The notes: generated from the sequence alone by a model not told the origin. DNA of 64,000 nucleotides from Photorhabdus namnaonensis (GCF_001684335.1 NZ_LOIC01000082.1:270717-334716), one strand, 5' to 3'. Positions 52,022-60,821 are shown, counted from the stretch's first letter. Made by a program: numbers and translations.

Positions 52022-52194
52022 CGTTTTCTTCCTCTGATAAATGAACCACGATTGCCCAGTGTAGAAGAATATTCGGCTCTTGCCCATCAAAAATAGTACC
52101 TGTGAGAGTAAAATTGTCTGATTGTGTCATTTCGACAATGGCTTATAATTTAGTACTGGGATATTTATTTTATAACAGGGCAGATTATTACCTT

Positions 52195-53817
52195 ATGCGT
52201 TATTTCAATCTGATTTCTTGTGCACTACTTATCAAAAGCTCTTTTATCACTGTTTCTGCTTTTGCTGCGGAAGTTCCTTCGGGCGCTCAGCTTAATGACA
52301 AACAGGAACTGGTGCGTCACCTAAAGGACGAACCGGCGTCCTTAGACCCGATTAATGCCGTGGGTCTGACAGAAGCGCAAGTTCAGCGTGATCTGTTTGA
52401 AGGGTTGGTGAATCAGGATGCGTATGGCAAGGCCATTCCCGGCGTCGCGACAGCGTGGAAAACCGCAGACAACAAAACTTGGTTTTTTACATTGCGTTCT
52501 GATGCCCGTTGGTCAAATGGCGAACCGGTTACTGCGACAGATTTTGTGTATAGTTGGCAGCGGTTGGTCACTCCGGTTAATACCTCTTCTTTTGCTTGGT
52601 TTGCCGCACTTGCGGGTATTGAAAATGCTCAGGAAATTATTGACGGCAAACTGCCGCCGGCAAAACTGGGTGTTCAGGCCATTGATAAGCACACACTAAA
52701 GGTGACGTTAAACCGGCCTGTGCCTTATTTCCCTAGCCTGACGGCGAATTTCAGTCTCTATCCGGTAAATAAGAAAATAGTAGAGAAATATGGGAAAGAG
52801 TGGATAAAGGTTGGTCATTTGGTGGGAAATGGCGCTTTCAAATTACATGATCGAATTGTTAATGAGAAAATCGTTCTGACACCAAACCCTTATTATTGGG
52901 ATCATAAAAAAACCGTCCTAACCAAAGTCACATTTGTACCCATTAATCAGGAATCACACGCGACTAAACGCTATCTGGCGGATGATTTGGATATCACCGA
53001 ATCCTTCCCGAAAAATATGTATAAAAAATTGCGGCATGAATTACCCGGGCAAGTCTATACGCCGGATCAGTTAGGAACCTATTATTACGCTTTTAACACC
53101 CAACGCGCGCCCACTAATGATGCCAGAGTGCGTAAAGCGCTTTCTATGGCGATTGACCGTAAAGTCATTGCGGAAAAAGTTTTGGGGACAGGAGAAAAAC
53201 CAGCCTGGCATTTTACGCCGGATGTGACCGCGGGTTTTCATCCTGCGCTCAGTGACATGGAACAACACACACAGGCAGAACTGGACCAACAGGCTAAGGT
53301 TTTGTTGCAAGCGGCTGGTTACGGGCCGAATAATCCACTGAAACTTTCTCTACTCTATAATAATTCTGAAAACCACCAGAAAATTGCGATTGCTATTGCC
53401 TCTATGTGGAAGAAAAAACTGGGGGTGCAAGTAAGTTTGATGAATCAGGAATGGAAAACTTATATTGATAGCCGTAATACGGGTAATTTTGATGTTATTC
53501 GTGCATCTTGGGTGGGTGATTATAACGAACCCTCTACATTTCTAAGCCTGTTAACATCAACACATAGTGGCAATATTGCTAAATTCCATCAGGCAAATTA
53601 TGACAAACTGCTACAATCTGCTAGTTTGCGAACAGATGATGGCTTAAGAAACGATGATTATAACAAAGCGGAGCAAATGATTGCTGAACAGGCGCCTATC
53701 GCACCGATTTATCAATACACTAACGGCAGATTGATAAAGCCTTGGTTAAAAGGATACCCGATCACCAATCCAGAAGACGTGGCATATAGTCACACTATGT
53801 ACATAATTAAGCACTAA
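52195..53817 (+). CDS. mppA: Periplasmic murein peptide-binding protein MppA
   Basis: 540 aa from ATG 52195 (E. coli 537), SBP family 5. The signal peptide MRYFNLISCALLIKSSF... is cleaved after about residue 24 (SAFA/AEVPSG). It binds the tripeptide L-Ala-gamma-D-Glu-meso-Dap for recycling and works with OppBCDF; an OppA paralogue is the alternative. Conserved motifs: LDPINAVGLTEAQVQRDLFEGL and YYAFNTQRAPTNDARVRKALSMAIDR. The tpx-mppA-zntB order supports mppA. Confidence 0.88.
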   Translation: MRYFNLISCALLIKSSFITVSAFAAEVPSGAQLNDKQELVRHLKDEPASLDPINAVGLTEAQVQRDLFEGLVNQDAYGKAIPGVATAWKTADNKTWFFTLRSDARWSNGEPVTATDFVYSWQRLVTPVNTSSFAWFAALAGIENAQEIIDGKLPPAKLGVQAIDKHTLKVTLNRPVPYFPSLTANFSLYPVNKKIVEKYGKEWIKVGHLVGNGAFKLHDRIVNEKIVLTPNPYYWDHKKTVLTKVTFVPINQESHATKRYLADDLDITESFPKNMYKKLRHELPGQVYTPDQLGTYYYAFNTQRAPTNDARVRKALSMAIDRKVIAEKVLGTGEKPAWHFTPDVTAGFHPALSDMEQHTQAELDQQAKVLLQAAGYGPNNPLKLSLLYNNSENHQKIAIAIASMWKKKLGVQVSLMNQEWKTYIDSRNTGNFDVIRASWVGDYNEPSTFLSLLTSTHSGNIAKFHQANYDKLLQSASLRTDDGLRNDDYNKAEQMIAEQAPIAPIYQYTNGRLIKPWLKGYPITNPEDVAYSHTMYIIKH

Positions 53818-53833
53818 GGGTAAGGAGCTGGAT

Positions 53834-54817
53834 GTGGAAACCATTTATGGTTCATCATTGCAAGAGGCTGATGCGGTCTATGCTTGTCAGTTTGACGGAC
53901 AAGGCGGTATGACACCGATTGATAGGAATGGATTAGCCACACCAGCTCAACCTTTCTGGCAACATCTGGATTACCACAATCCCAAAAGTTATCGTTGGAT
54001 AATGGACACTGATTTATTGCCGGCAACAGTCAAAAAGGGGCTGGCCGGAGAGAGTTTTAGGCCGAAAATAGTTCGTACCGGCGATGGTACGATGATTACG
54101 CTGCGAACAATTAATAGCAATAAAAGTGAACGTCCCGATCAACTGGTCACGTTCCGTATTTATATTAATTCTGAAATTATCGTTTCCAGTCGCCATCGTA
54201 AAGTTCATTCACTTGAACAGGTACTGAGTGATTTACAGAATGGGATAGGCGCGAAAACGACCGGGCACTGGTTGGTTGAAATGGCTGATGCAATAACCGA
54301 TGAAGTGGGTAATTTTATTGAAGATCTGCATGACAACCTTATTGAGCTTGAGAATATGATTCTTGAGCAACGGATACCGGGGCGGGGTGGATTAGCTTTA
54401 CTGCGCAAACAATTGATTATTCTGCGCCGTTATATGGCGCCTCAAAGAGATGTATTTTCTCGTCTCGCCAATGAAAGATTACTCTGGATGAGTGATGAAG
54501 ATCGTCATCGAATGCAGGAAATATCTGACCGCTTGGGAAGGGAATTGGATGATTTGGATGGTTGTATTGCTCGCACAGCGATTATTTCAGATGAAATTAC
54601 ATCCATGATGGCGGATGCGATGAACCGTCGTACTTATACTATGTCATTATTTGCCATGATTTTTTTACCGACAACATTCCTGACTGGATTATTTGGTGTC
54701 AACCTTGGCGGTATTCCTGGTAATGAAAACCATCTGGGTTTTAGTATTTTTTGTTTGCTGTTATTGGGATTGATTATATTTGTTGCTTGGTGGTTAAAAA
54801 GAAGTAAATGGCTATGA
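53834..54817 (+). CDS. zntB: Zinc transport protein ZntB (CorA family)
   Basis: 327 aa, GTG start at 53834 with TAAGGAG 7 nt upstream. Large cytoplasmic N-terminal domain, two C-terminal helices, and the pore motif GVN (TGLFGVNLGGIPG) that marks ZntB rather than CorA's GMN. Moves Zn2+ across the inner membrane (efflux in the first report, proton-coupled uptake in later work). Next to fnrS as in E. coli. Confidence 0.95.
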   Translation: METIYGSSLQEADAVYACQFDGQGGMTPIDRNGLATPAQPFWQHLDYHNPKSYRWIMDTDLLPATVKKGLAGESFRPKIVRTGDGTMITLRTINSNKSERPDQLVTFRIYINSEIIVSSRHRKVHSLEQVLSDLQNGIGAKTTGHWLVEMADAITDEVGNFIEDLHDNLIELENMILEQRIPGRGGLALLRKQLIILRRYMAPQRDVFSRLANERLLWMSDEDRHRMQEISDRLGRELDDLDGCIARTAIISDEITSMMADAMNRRTYTMSLFAMIFLPTTFLTGLFGVNLGGIPGNENHLGFSIFCLLLLGLIIFVAWWLKRSKWL

Positions 54818-54885
54818 AGATTAAATAGTTATTTGGAGAGATGAAACACGGCTGCGAGAAAGTGTTACAAAAATCGGTTCTTAAT

Positions 54886-54899
54886 TTGAGATATATCAA
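54886..54899 (+). promoter_or_regulatory. FNR box of fnrS
   Basis: TTGAG-ATAT-ATCAA matches TTGAT-N4-ATCAA with one mismatch. Its centre is about 42 bp upstream of the predicted FnrS start, the class II activator position. Confidence 0.85.
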
Positions 54900-54934
54900 T
54901 ATTCACCAAGCCTCATTGAGGCATGATAACTCTC

Positions 54935-55061
54935 GCAGGTGAAAACAACGTTAAGCGATGAACGTTGTTCTCCGTAATTGTAGTTTTTCTCACATAAGTC
55001 TTTATACAGAATAATTGCCCATTCTTGTGCCGATGTTAATTTCTAATGTCGGCTTTTTTTT
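54935..55061 (+). ncRNA. fnrS: Anaerobically induced small RNA FnrS
   Basis: The 5' end GCAGGTGAAAACAACGTTAA and the following GCGATGAACGTTGTTCTCC align with E. coli FnrS (GCAGGTGAATGCAACGTCAA, GCGATGGGCGTTGCGCTCC), including the first stem-loop. The 3' terminator is GCCGATG...ATGTCGGC plus a U run. Location downstream of zntB is conserved. FnrS represses aerobic-metabolism mRNAs such as sodA, sodB and metE when FNR is active. About 127 nt (E. coli about 122). Confidence 0.93.
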
Positions 55062-55187
55062 ATTTTTCATTTTTGTGGAGGAAAATAAATAAAAATCAAG
55101 GCGAAAGAGAAGAGGAAATTAACGCTCTGAGATATATCCAGAGCGGTATGATTAAGATCCTGCTATTGGGATAGGCAGTAAGAATAG

Positions 55188-56102
55188 CTATTTGACTTCA
55201 ATAACATCCAGTCGTTCTGATTGATAATCGGATTGATCTTCTATATCACTGACGGGTTGTATGGGTAATTCTTCGCGGTCAAAGGCGAGATCGCCACCAT
55301 CAATCACTTCGCTGCCGTGAGTGATATTTTTAAAATCGAATAGATTAAAATCGCTGAGATGCGACGGAACGACATTTTGTACCGCACGAAACATGGTTTC
55401 AATTCTGCCGGGATAACGCTTATCCCATTCCCGTAACATATCCTTGATAACCTGACGTTGCAGATTGGGTTGTGAACCACAGAGATTACAAGGAATGATC
55501 GGGAATGCTTTAGCGGTTGCATAGCGTTCAATATCTTTCTCGCGGCAATAGGCGAGAGGGCGAATAACAACATGTTTACCATCATCGCTCATTAACTTTG
55601 GCGGCATACCTTTTAGTTTGCCGCCATAAAACATATTGAGAAATAGGGTTTGCAAAATATCATCTCGGTGATGGCCTAATGCAATTTTCGTGGCGCCCAA
55701 CTCAGTGGCTGTACGATATAAGATGCCACGGCGCAAACGGGAGCAGAGAGAACAAGTTGTTTTACCTTCGGGTATCTTCTCTTTCACTATGCCATAAGTG
55801 TTTTCTTCGACAATTTTATATTCGACACCCAGTTCATCCAGATAAGCGGGCAGGATATGCTCAGGAAAACCGGGTTGTTTCTGATCCAGATTAACTGCAA
55901 CAAGTGAGAAATTAACCGGAGCGCTTTTTTGCAGATTTTGCAGGATGGACAGCAGGGTATAGCTGTCTTTACCACCAGAAAGGCAGACCATAATGCGATC
56001 GCCTTCCTCAATCATATTGAAATCAGCGATTGCCTGACCGACATCACGGCGTAAACGTTTCTGTAATTTGTTCAGGTTATATTGTTGTTTCTGATCCACC
56101 AC
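55188..56102 (-). CDS. ttcA: tRNA 2-thiocytidine biosynthesis protein TtcA
   Basis: 304 aa. Thiolates C32 of certain tRNAs using ATP and a [4Fe-4S] cluster. The PP-loop SGGKDS is at residues 42-47 and the cysteine pairs are C117-x2-C120 ([10 protein letters not shown]) and C205-x2-C208 ([10 protein letters not shown]). It starts at tandem GTG codons (56102/56099). The segment at 56068-56092 (TTGTTCAGGTTATATTGTTG...) resembles the E. coli Rac prophage attachment core, which lies in ttcA. A direct repeat and the toxin island begin just upstream. Confidence 0.95.
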   Translation of the reverse strand: MVDQKQQYNLNKLQKRLRRDVGQAIADFNMIEEGDRIMVCLSGGKDSYTLLSILQNLQKSAPVNFSLVAVNLDQKQPGFPEHILPAYLDELGVEYKIVEENTYGIVKEKIPEGKTTCSLCSRLRRGILYRTATELGATKIALGHHRDDILQTLFLNMFYGGKLKGMPPKLMSDDGKHVVIRPLAYCREKDIERYATAKAFPIIPCNLCGSQPNLQRQVIKDMLREWDKRYPGRIETMFRAVQNVVPSHLSDFNLFDFKNITHGSEVIDGGDLAFDREELPIQPVSDIEDQSDYQSERLDVIEVK

Positions 56103-56109
56103 GGACGCT

Positions 56110-56224
56110 CTGTAAATAATGTTTAAATGGGATTTAGGCGGTGGAGTATACCATTTTTGTTACCTTAACACCTTAAAGAGTTTGTGATAGCTTCCGCTCG
56201 TTTTTACCTGTTAATGCGGATGGA
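56110..56224. repeat. Direct repeat, left flank of the Hcp island
   Basis: About 115 bp, roughly 70% identical to 62148-62258 in the same orientation (CTGTAAATAA..., TTTTGTTAC, CACCTTAAAGAGTTTGTGATAG, TGTTAATG). It lies directly outside the ttcA start. It may be a duplicated integration site or the native ttcA/emrE promoter segment split by the island. Confidence 0.7.
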
Positions 56225-56278
56225 CTGACAGTTTTTTCTGTATGGCAGATGAGGATTGCCTATATTCTAGATGCTAAA

Positions 56279-56369
56279 CGTCATTAAATCTTCACCATTG
56301 TTAATGATAGCGGATGCTAACCATGAAAAACTGGAACTGACATTTGATGTTTATTGAGCCTCTTAAATA
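56279..56369 (+). pseudogene. hcp internal fragment
   Basis: About 90 bp matching the middle of the intact hcp gene (around 61385-61480). AACCATGAAAAACTGGAACT corresponds to AATCGTGAAAAACTGGAATT, preceded by TCTTCACCATTGTTAATGAT versus TCTCCATTGCTCATGAT. No start, no downstream part, and TGA/TAG inside. A remnant of an earlier hcp copy at the far side of the immunity array. Confidence 0.8.
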
Positions 56370-56372
56370 GAT

Positions 56373-56789
56373 TTAACACGATGAATAATATTTTTGAATT
56401 AAGATTATTATTGTTGACATTAGAGCAAATGCTGCACTTATATAAGTGGTAATGATACATGTTTTCATCCAATGCGTTAAACTGGAGGGTAGATTTTGAA
56501 TAAAGTTATAAGATTCTTGGTGCATATATTTACTATCAGGCTGATTTATCTTCATTTTTTTTCCAGTTAACAGCATGTAGAAGAACAAAACGACGTGAAT
56601 CTGATCACGCATCCTTCCGAAGCGTTGTATTATTATGCCTGTTGGTAAATAAAGTCCTTCTTCTATATATAATTCAATAATTTTATCCATCTTTTTTTGA
56701 TTTATTTTATAAATGGCTATTGATATAATAATAAAAATAGTGAATGAAATATATGAAATAAATAAGATGATATATGTGACTCTGTTCAT
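56373..56789 (-). CDS. Immunity-like membrane protein 1
   Basis: 138 aa from ATG 56789 (MNRVTYIILFISYISF); the longer frame upstream runs into the neighbour. Two hydrophobic helices, about residues 5-25 and at the end, flank a cytoplasmic or periplasmic middle: YKINQKKMDKIIELYIEEGL, then NQPDSKYMHQESYNFIQNLP. Nearly identical at DNA level to the copy at 57799-58212 over about 350 bp, so a recent duplicate. Most distal of the array. Confidence 0.72.
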   Translation of the reverse strand: MNRVTYIILFISYISFTIFIIISIAIYKINQKKMDKIIELYIEEGLYLPTGIIIQRFGRMRDQIHVVLFFYMLLTGKKMKINQPDSKYMHQESYNFIQNLPSSLTHWMKTCIITTYISAAFALMSTIIILIQKYYSSC

Positions 56790-56827
56790 ACTAATATTCA
56801 ATTGAATGTTGAATATAAATTTATAGT

Positions 56828-57238
56828 CTATTTGATGTATTTGAAATATAAAACAAATATCATTCCGATAGAGAAAGATAATATACTGATGGAGGTGGTT
56901 AAAATATAGAGTTTTAACCAACTTGTCATATTTTTCGGTAATCTCTGGATAAAGTCGTAGGACTCTTTATACATATATTTACTATCCTTTTCATTGATTC
57001 TCATTCTTTTTCCAATGAGTAATTGGTAAAAAAACATAGCAACTTGAAATTGACCATAAACACCCAAAAAACGGCCCAACTTTACTCCTGCTGATAAGTA
57101 AAGTCCTTTTCCTATATATGATTCAATAATTTCATCCATCTTACTCTGATTTATTTTGTAAATAATGATTGATACAACTAAAAAAACAATAAATAAAATA
57201 TAAAGGATAGTCATAATGATAAGAGTTAATCTGTTCAT
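56828..57238 (-). CDS. Immunity-like membrane protein 2
   Basis: 136 aa, more divergent paralogue: MNRLTLIIMTILYILF helix, SMDEI-type core (NQSKMDEIIESYIGKGLYLS), EKDSKYMYKESYDFIQRLP and a C-terminal helix (SISILSFSIGMIFVLYFKYIK). AGGAAATTAAC precedes the ATG. Its C-terminus is the best match for the pseudogene at 58311. Confidence 0.72.
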   Translation of the reverse strand: MNRLTLIIMTILYILFIVFLVVSIIIYKINQSKMDEIIESYIGKGLYLSAGVKLGRFLGVYGQFQVAMFFYQLLIGKRMRINEKDSKYMYKESYDFIQRLPKNMTSWLKLYILTTSISILSFSIGMIFVLYFKYIK

Positions 57239-57277
57239 GTTAATTTCCTGTTTGTGTTTTAATCAATAAGGTGTGTT

Positions 57278-57706
57278 TTATGTATTCGTTAAATACTTGT
57301 ATAACAAGAGAATTAGACAGCTTAAAATGAATAAGAATATAGAGACAGAGAACAAATAATAATAGATAATCATTATTGATGCAAGTTTTTTAGGTATACT
57401 CTTTGCGAACTCATATGCTTCTTGCGGGATGGAATTACCTATAAAAGCACGAGATATTATAGTCTTTCTTCTAGTTATTATCTGGTATAAGAAACATGAT
57501 AGATAATAACTCCCATAGAAGCCAGAAAACGATATTACATATATGATTTGTGGTATGAGAAACCCATTTTTTATATATTCGTCTCTGATTTCTATGAAGG
57601 ATTTTTTATTTATTCCATAAAAAATGAATAAAGATAGCAACAAAAACATACTAACTAAAAATAAAGAAAGCATGATAAAGTTAACTGTATTGATTAAGAT
57701 GTTCAT
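57278..57706 (-). CDS. Immunity-like membrane protein 3 (most divergent)
   Basis: 142 aa from ATG 57706. The same length and two-helix layout as the rest, but low identity (FYGINKKSFIEIRDEYIKNGFLIP, NSIPQEAYEFAKSIPKKL). Its ATG lies one base after the stop of a 30-residue glycine-rich toxin tail remnant, copying the effector-immunity junction at 59819. It probably once protected against a different toxin variant. Confidence 0.7.
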   Translation of the reverse strand: MNILINTVNFIMLSLFLVSMFLLLSLFIFYGINKKSFIEIRDEYIKNGFLIPQIIYVISFSGFYGSYYLSCFLYQIITRRKTIISRAFIGNSIPQEAYEFAKSIPKKLASIMIIYYYLFSVSIFLFILSCLILLLYKYLTNT

Positions 57707-57707
57707 G

Positions 57708-57798
57708 TTATTCACTTACTATTTTATCTATTAGAAGATCTCCTGCTGTGCTTCCGGCAATTCCACCTACTACACTACCGACAGCTACGCATATCCAT
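57708..57798 (-). pseudogene. Effector C-terminal remnant, directly before immunity 3
   Basis: Open tail reading ICVAVGSVVGGIAGSTAG then DLLIDKIVSE-stop. It resembles the end of the intact effector (CVALGAVTDG...GGLAGGYAGSKGGEWLFELIVE). No start; the body is lost. Confidence 0.75.
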
Positions 57799-58212
57799 TT
57801 AACACAATGAATAATGTTTTTGAATTAAGATTATTATTGTTGATATGAGAGCAAATGCTCCACCTATATAAGTGGTAATGATACATGTTTTCATCCAATG
57901 CGTTAAACTGGAGGGTAGATTTTTAATAAAGTAATAAGATTCTTGGTGCATATATTTACTATCAGGCTGATTTATCTTCATTTTTTTTCCGATTAACAAC
58001 ATGTAGAAGAACAAAACGACGTGAATTTGATCACGCATCCTTCCGAAGCGTTTTATTATTATGCCTGTTGGTAAATAAAGTCCTTCTTCTATATATAATT
58101 CAATAATTTTATCCATCTTTTTTTGATTTATTTTGTAAATGGCTATAGATATAACCGAAAATAAAAGAGATAAGAAAAGACATATTGTCATTATCAAATC
58201 TAATATGCTCAT
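57799..58212 (-). CDS. Immunity-like membrane protein 4
   Basis: 137 aa. The N-terminal helix differs (MSILDLIMTICLFLSLLFSV), while the rest is almost identical to the first array gene (56373), an exchange of the N-terminal segment by recombination. Core YKINQKKMDKIIELYIEEGL and NQPDSKYMHQESYYFIKNLP. It is preceded by another toxin tail remnant. Confidence 0.72.
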   Translation of the reverse strand: MSILDLIMTICLFLSLLFSVISIAIYKINQKKMDKIIELYIEEGLYLPTGIIIKRFGRMRDQIHVVLFFYMLLIGKKMKINQPDSKYMHQESYYFIKNLPSSLTHWMKTCIITTYIGGAFALISTIIILIQKHYSLC

Positions 58213-58222
58213 ATTTAATTTC

Positions 58223-58300
58223 CTATAAAAAATCTACAGTAAATTCCGCAGCTTTCTCAAATCCATAGTTACCTATAGTCTTCCTAGCTACGTGTTCTTC
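58223..58300 (-). pseudogene. Effector C-terminal remnant before immunity 4
   Basis: About 25 codons ending GNYGFEKAAEFTVDFL-stop, ten bases before the immunity ATG. Similar to the YAGSKGGEWLFELIV end of the intact effector. No start codon or upstream body. Confidence 0.6.
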
Positions 58301-58310
58301 TAAAAAAGTC

Positions 58311-58429
58311 TTAATTAAAAAACGGTAAGATATATTTATCATATGTAAGAAATACTATTCCAATAGCGAAAGATAATAAACTGATTAAGAGATAATAACA
58401 ACAAGAGGAATTATTCTGTACATATTCAT
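58311..58429 (-). pseudogene. Degenerate immunity gene
   Basis: Starts MNMYRIIPLVVIIS then stops. In another frame the C-terminal helix continues (LLISLLSFAIGIVFLTYDKY), matching immunity 2's end (SILSFSIGMIFVLYFKY). The centre is deleted. Confidence 0.7.
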
Positions 58430-58454
58430 CTCCAAAAAATACTCAATAGCAGAT

Positions 58455-58524
58455 TTATCCATTACATTCTCCATTTTTATTCTTAATGTGATCTCCAAAT
58501 TTTAGTGCGTATTTTGAGTTGAAT
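58455..58524 (-). pseudogene. Possible effector C-terminal remnant before the degenerate immunity gene
   Basis: About 23 codons ending KNKNGECNG-stop with no start. Placed exactly where other toxin tails precede immunity genes, but sequence similarity is weak. Confidence 0.35.
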
Positions 58525-58944
58525 TCAGTTAAAAATATAAGAGTATTTATGACATAAAGCCGTTACTGTTGATATAAAGAAGGATATAAAGCTTGTATTA
58601 ATGGTGATGAAATATATTTTTATCCAGTGGGTCAAATTGGAGGGTAAGTTTTGAATGAAATCATAAGATTCTTGGGGCATATATTTACTACCAGGCTCAT
58701 TTATCCTTATTCTTTTCCCTGTTAATAATTTATAGAAAAATACGGCAGGATGAATCTGACCATGAATACCCATAGAATGACCAATGTATGCTGCTGATGA
58801 TAAGCAAAAACCTTTTTCCATATATAAATCAATAATTTTATCCATCTTTTTTTGATTTATTTTGTAAATGGCTATTGATATAATGAGAAAAAGATTGAAA
58901 GAGATATAAGAAATAACCAAGATGATAAAAGTGACTCTGTTCAT
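58525..58944 (-). CDS. Immunity-like membrane protein 5
   Basis: 139 aa from ATG 58944 (MNRVTFIILVISYISFNLF). Two membrane helices; core YKINQKKMDKIIDLYMEKGF, NEPGSKYMPQESYDFIQNLP. Upstream bases still spell the effector's last codons (TCAATGGGC), with the stop mutated to TTA. This shows it was duplicated as effector-tip plus immunity. Confidence 0.75.
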   Translation of the reverse strand: MNRVTFIILVISYISFNLFLIISIAIYKINQKKMDKIIDLYMEKGFCLSSAAYIGHSMGIHGQIHPAVFFYKLLTGKRIRINEPGSKYMPQESYDFIQNLPSNLTHWIKIYFITINTSFISFFISTVTALCHKYSYIFN

Positions 58945-58973
58945 ATAAAAAGCCCATTGAGTATTCAGTATAA

Positions 58974-59381
58974 TTAAGCGTATTTTTGAAATAGGCATAT
59001 TGCCATTGATATAATAAAAAATGCAACACTTATATTGATGGTAATGTAACATATTTTTATCCAGTGAGTTAAATTGGGGGGTAAATTTTGAATGAAATCG
59101 TAAGACTCTTGTGGCATATATTTACTATTAGGTTTATTTATTCTTATTTTTCTTCCTGTCAATAATTTATAGAAAAATGCGGCAGTATAAAATTGACCGT
59201 GAATACCCATAAAATGCCCTATGTATGCTCCTGATGATAAACAAAATCCTTTTCCCATATATAACTCAATAATCTTATCCATCTTTTTTTGATTTATTTT
59301 GTAAATAGCTGCTGATATAATAAAAAAACCAATAAAAGAAGAGCAAGAAATAAGTAAAATGATAAAAGTGACTCTATTCAT
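58974..59381 (-). CDS. Immunity-like membrane protein 6
   Basis: 135 aa, MNRVTFIILLISCSSFIGFF. Core YKINQKKMDKIIELYMGKGF, NKPNSKYMPQESYDFIQNLP and a C-terminal helix ISVAFFIISMAICLFQKYA. The preceding bases TCAATGGGATTTTAATATG retain the effector's last codons and stop plus one base, as at the intact junction. Confidence 0.75.
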   Translation of the reverse strand: MNRVTFIILLISCSSFIGFFIISAAIYKINQKKMDKIIELYMGKGFCLSSGAYIGHFMGIHGQFYTAAFFYKLLTGRKIRINKPNSKYMPQESYDFIQNLPPNLTHWIKICYITINISVAFFIISMAICLFQKYA

Positions 59382-59410
59382 ATTAAAATCCCATTGAATG
59401 TCCAGTATAG

Positions 59411-59818
59411 TTAAAAATATTCTCTAAATAGAAATGTTATCATTATTATGAAGAAGAACATACCACCTATATTAATGGTGATAAAATATATCTTTATCCA
59501 GTGGGTTAAATTGGAGGGTAAATTTTGAATGAAATTATAAGATTCTTTAGGCATATATTTACTATCAGGTCTATTTATTCTTATTCTTTTTCCTGTCAAT
59601 AGTTTATAGAAAAATATGGCAGGATAAATCTGACCACGAATACCCATCAAATGACCCATGTATGCTGCTGTTGATAAGCAAAAACCTTTTTCCATATATA
59701 ATTCAATAATTTGATTCATCTTTTTTTGATTTATTTTGTAAATGGCTATTGATATAATAAGAAAAATGTTAGAAGAGATAAAAGAAATAACCAAGATGAT
59801 AAAAGTTATTCTATTCAT
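59411..59818 (-). CDS. Cognate immunity-like membrane protein 7
   Basis: 135 aa from ATG 59818 (MNRITFIILVISFISSNIF). It starts one base after the effector stop, so it is translationally coupled and is the most likely immunity protein for the intact toxin. Two membrane helices near the termini and the conserved core YKINQKKMNQIIELYMEKGF, NRPDSKYMPKESYNFIQNLP. An inner-membrane location fits protection against a membrane-active toxin. The family name is not recognised. Confidence 0.78.
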   Translation of the reverse strand: MNRITFIILVISFISSNIFLIISIAIYKINQKKMNQIIELYMEKGFCLSTAAYMGHLMGIRGQIYPAIFFYKLLTGKRIRINRPDSKYMPKESYNFIQNLPSNLTHWIKIYFITINIGGMFFFIIMITFLFREYF

Positions 59819-59819
59819 A

Positions 59820-60821
59820 TTAAAGTCCCATTGAAGATTCAACAATAAGTTCAAAGAGCCATTCTCCACCTTTACTACCGGCATAACCACCAGCAAGACC
59901 GCCGCCCATCATGCAAAGTCCGGCAGTTAAGCCATCAGTTACAGCTCCAAGAGCAACACATGCTGTGCCTGCTGCAATTCCGCCGTAATATCCTCCCCAA
60001 AAGCCCAGGCTTGTCCGACCGGAAAATTTACTATATTCTTTGATAGCTACTTTTTCACATTGTCCTGTTTGTCCATAATTACAGGCATCAATAACCTGCC
60101 CGGTGGTATCGATAAAATCCAGGCTAATGGCAACTCGGCCGCCATATTTCATCCATTTAACCATTTTAGCACTGCGGGTGATTATATGGCTATATCCCTT
60201 TATCGCGCCAATCCCTGCTTTATCCCATTGGTGAGCAATGGCTTTGGTTGATAATTTTAGCGCGTGTTTTAAATTAGGATGTTGGTCGATTTTCAAAGAG
60301 AGTCTGCTAAATTTATTTAATAATTCCTTTAGGTTACCCATAATCAACTGTCTTTCTATATAAAACTCGTGACTGATAAATTTTCGGTTTAGCCCATTTA
60401 ACCGATATTCTTTTTCATAAAGATTCTGTAACTTTGACAGATTCTTTTTAATTTGGGAGAAATAAGTGTCACCCATTGATGATGCGGTGCCAACTAAGGT
60501 TCCTCCCTGATCCAGTACATAGTGAAATAGGCCAAAATGACGATGCAAAAATGCTGCGGATTCACCAGGCAGAGCTGAAACGGATTGGTTGACTTCATAT
60601 TGAGATTGTTTCAATAGCTGTATGAGATGTGGGGGATTATAGGAATCTGGATCTGCCACCAGCAGAATTTGTCCCGGTTTCAGGAATCGGTAATTTGAAT
60701 TTAACTCCATAAAATAGCGGGCCGCTTCGCTATTTGAATGGCTGAATAACAGACTTGCTTGAAAGCTCAATCCTCCGGGTTGCTGTACAACACAGAAACC
60801 GGGCTGTATGTTTCTTTTCAT
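59820..60821 (-). CDS. Putative Hcp-linked T6SS effector with glycine-rich membrane tail
   Basis: 333 aa with no signal peptide. N-terminal 90 residues contain a LysM-like segment (NYRFLKPGQILLVADPDS). A helical middle region follows, then a C-terminal domain with cysteines (CNYGQTGQCE) and a long glycine-rich hydrophobic tail (YYGGIAAGTACVALGAV, GLCMMGGGLAGGYAGSKGG) typical of membrane-inserting glycine zippers. It lies next to hcp in divergent orientation and is coupled to a membrane immunity gene. A pore-forming or membrane-depolarising antibacterial effector delivered through Hcp is inferred. No enzymatic motif is seen. The effector role is not proven by sequence. Confidence 0.68.
   Translation of the reverse strand: MKRNIQPGFCVVQQPGGLSFQASLLFSHSNSEAARYFMELNSNYRFLKPGQILLVADPDSYNPPHLIQLLKQSQYEVNQSVSALPGESAAFLHRHFGLFHYVLDQGGTLVGTASSMGDTYFSQIKKNLSKLQNLYEKEYRLNGLNRKFISHEFYIERQLIMGNLKELLNKFSRLSLKIDQHPNLKHALKLSTKAIAHQWDKAGIGAIKGYSHIITRSAKMVKWMKYGGRVAISLDFIDTTGQVIDACNYGQTGQCEKVAIKEYSKFSGRTSLGFWGGYYGGIAAGTACVALGAVTDGLTAGLCMMGGGLAGGYAGSKGGEWLFELIVESSMGL

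Noticed and set aside
57240..59820. CRISPR-like repetition between 56 and 60 kb
   Set aside because: The repetition is of whole paralogous genes of about 400 bp with diverged copies, not short repeats with unique spacers.
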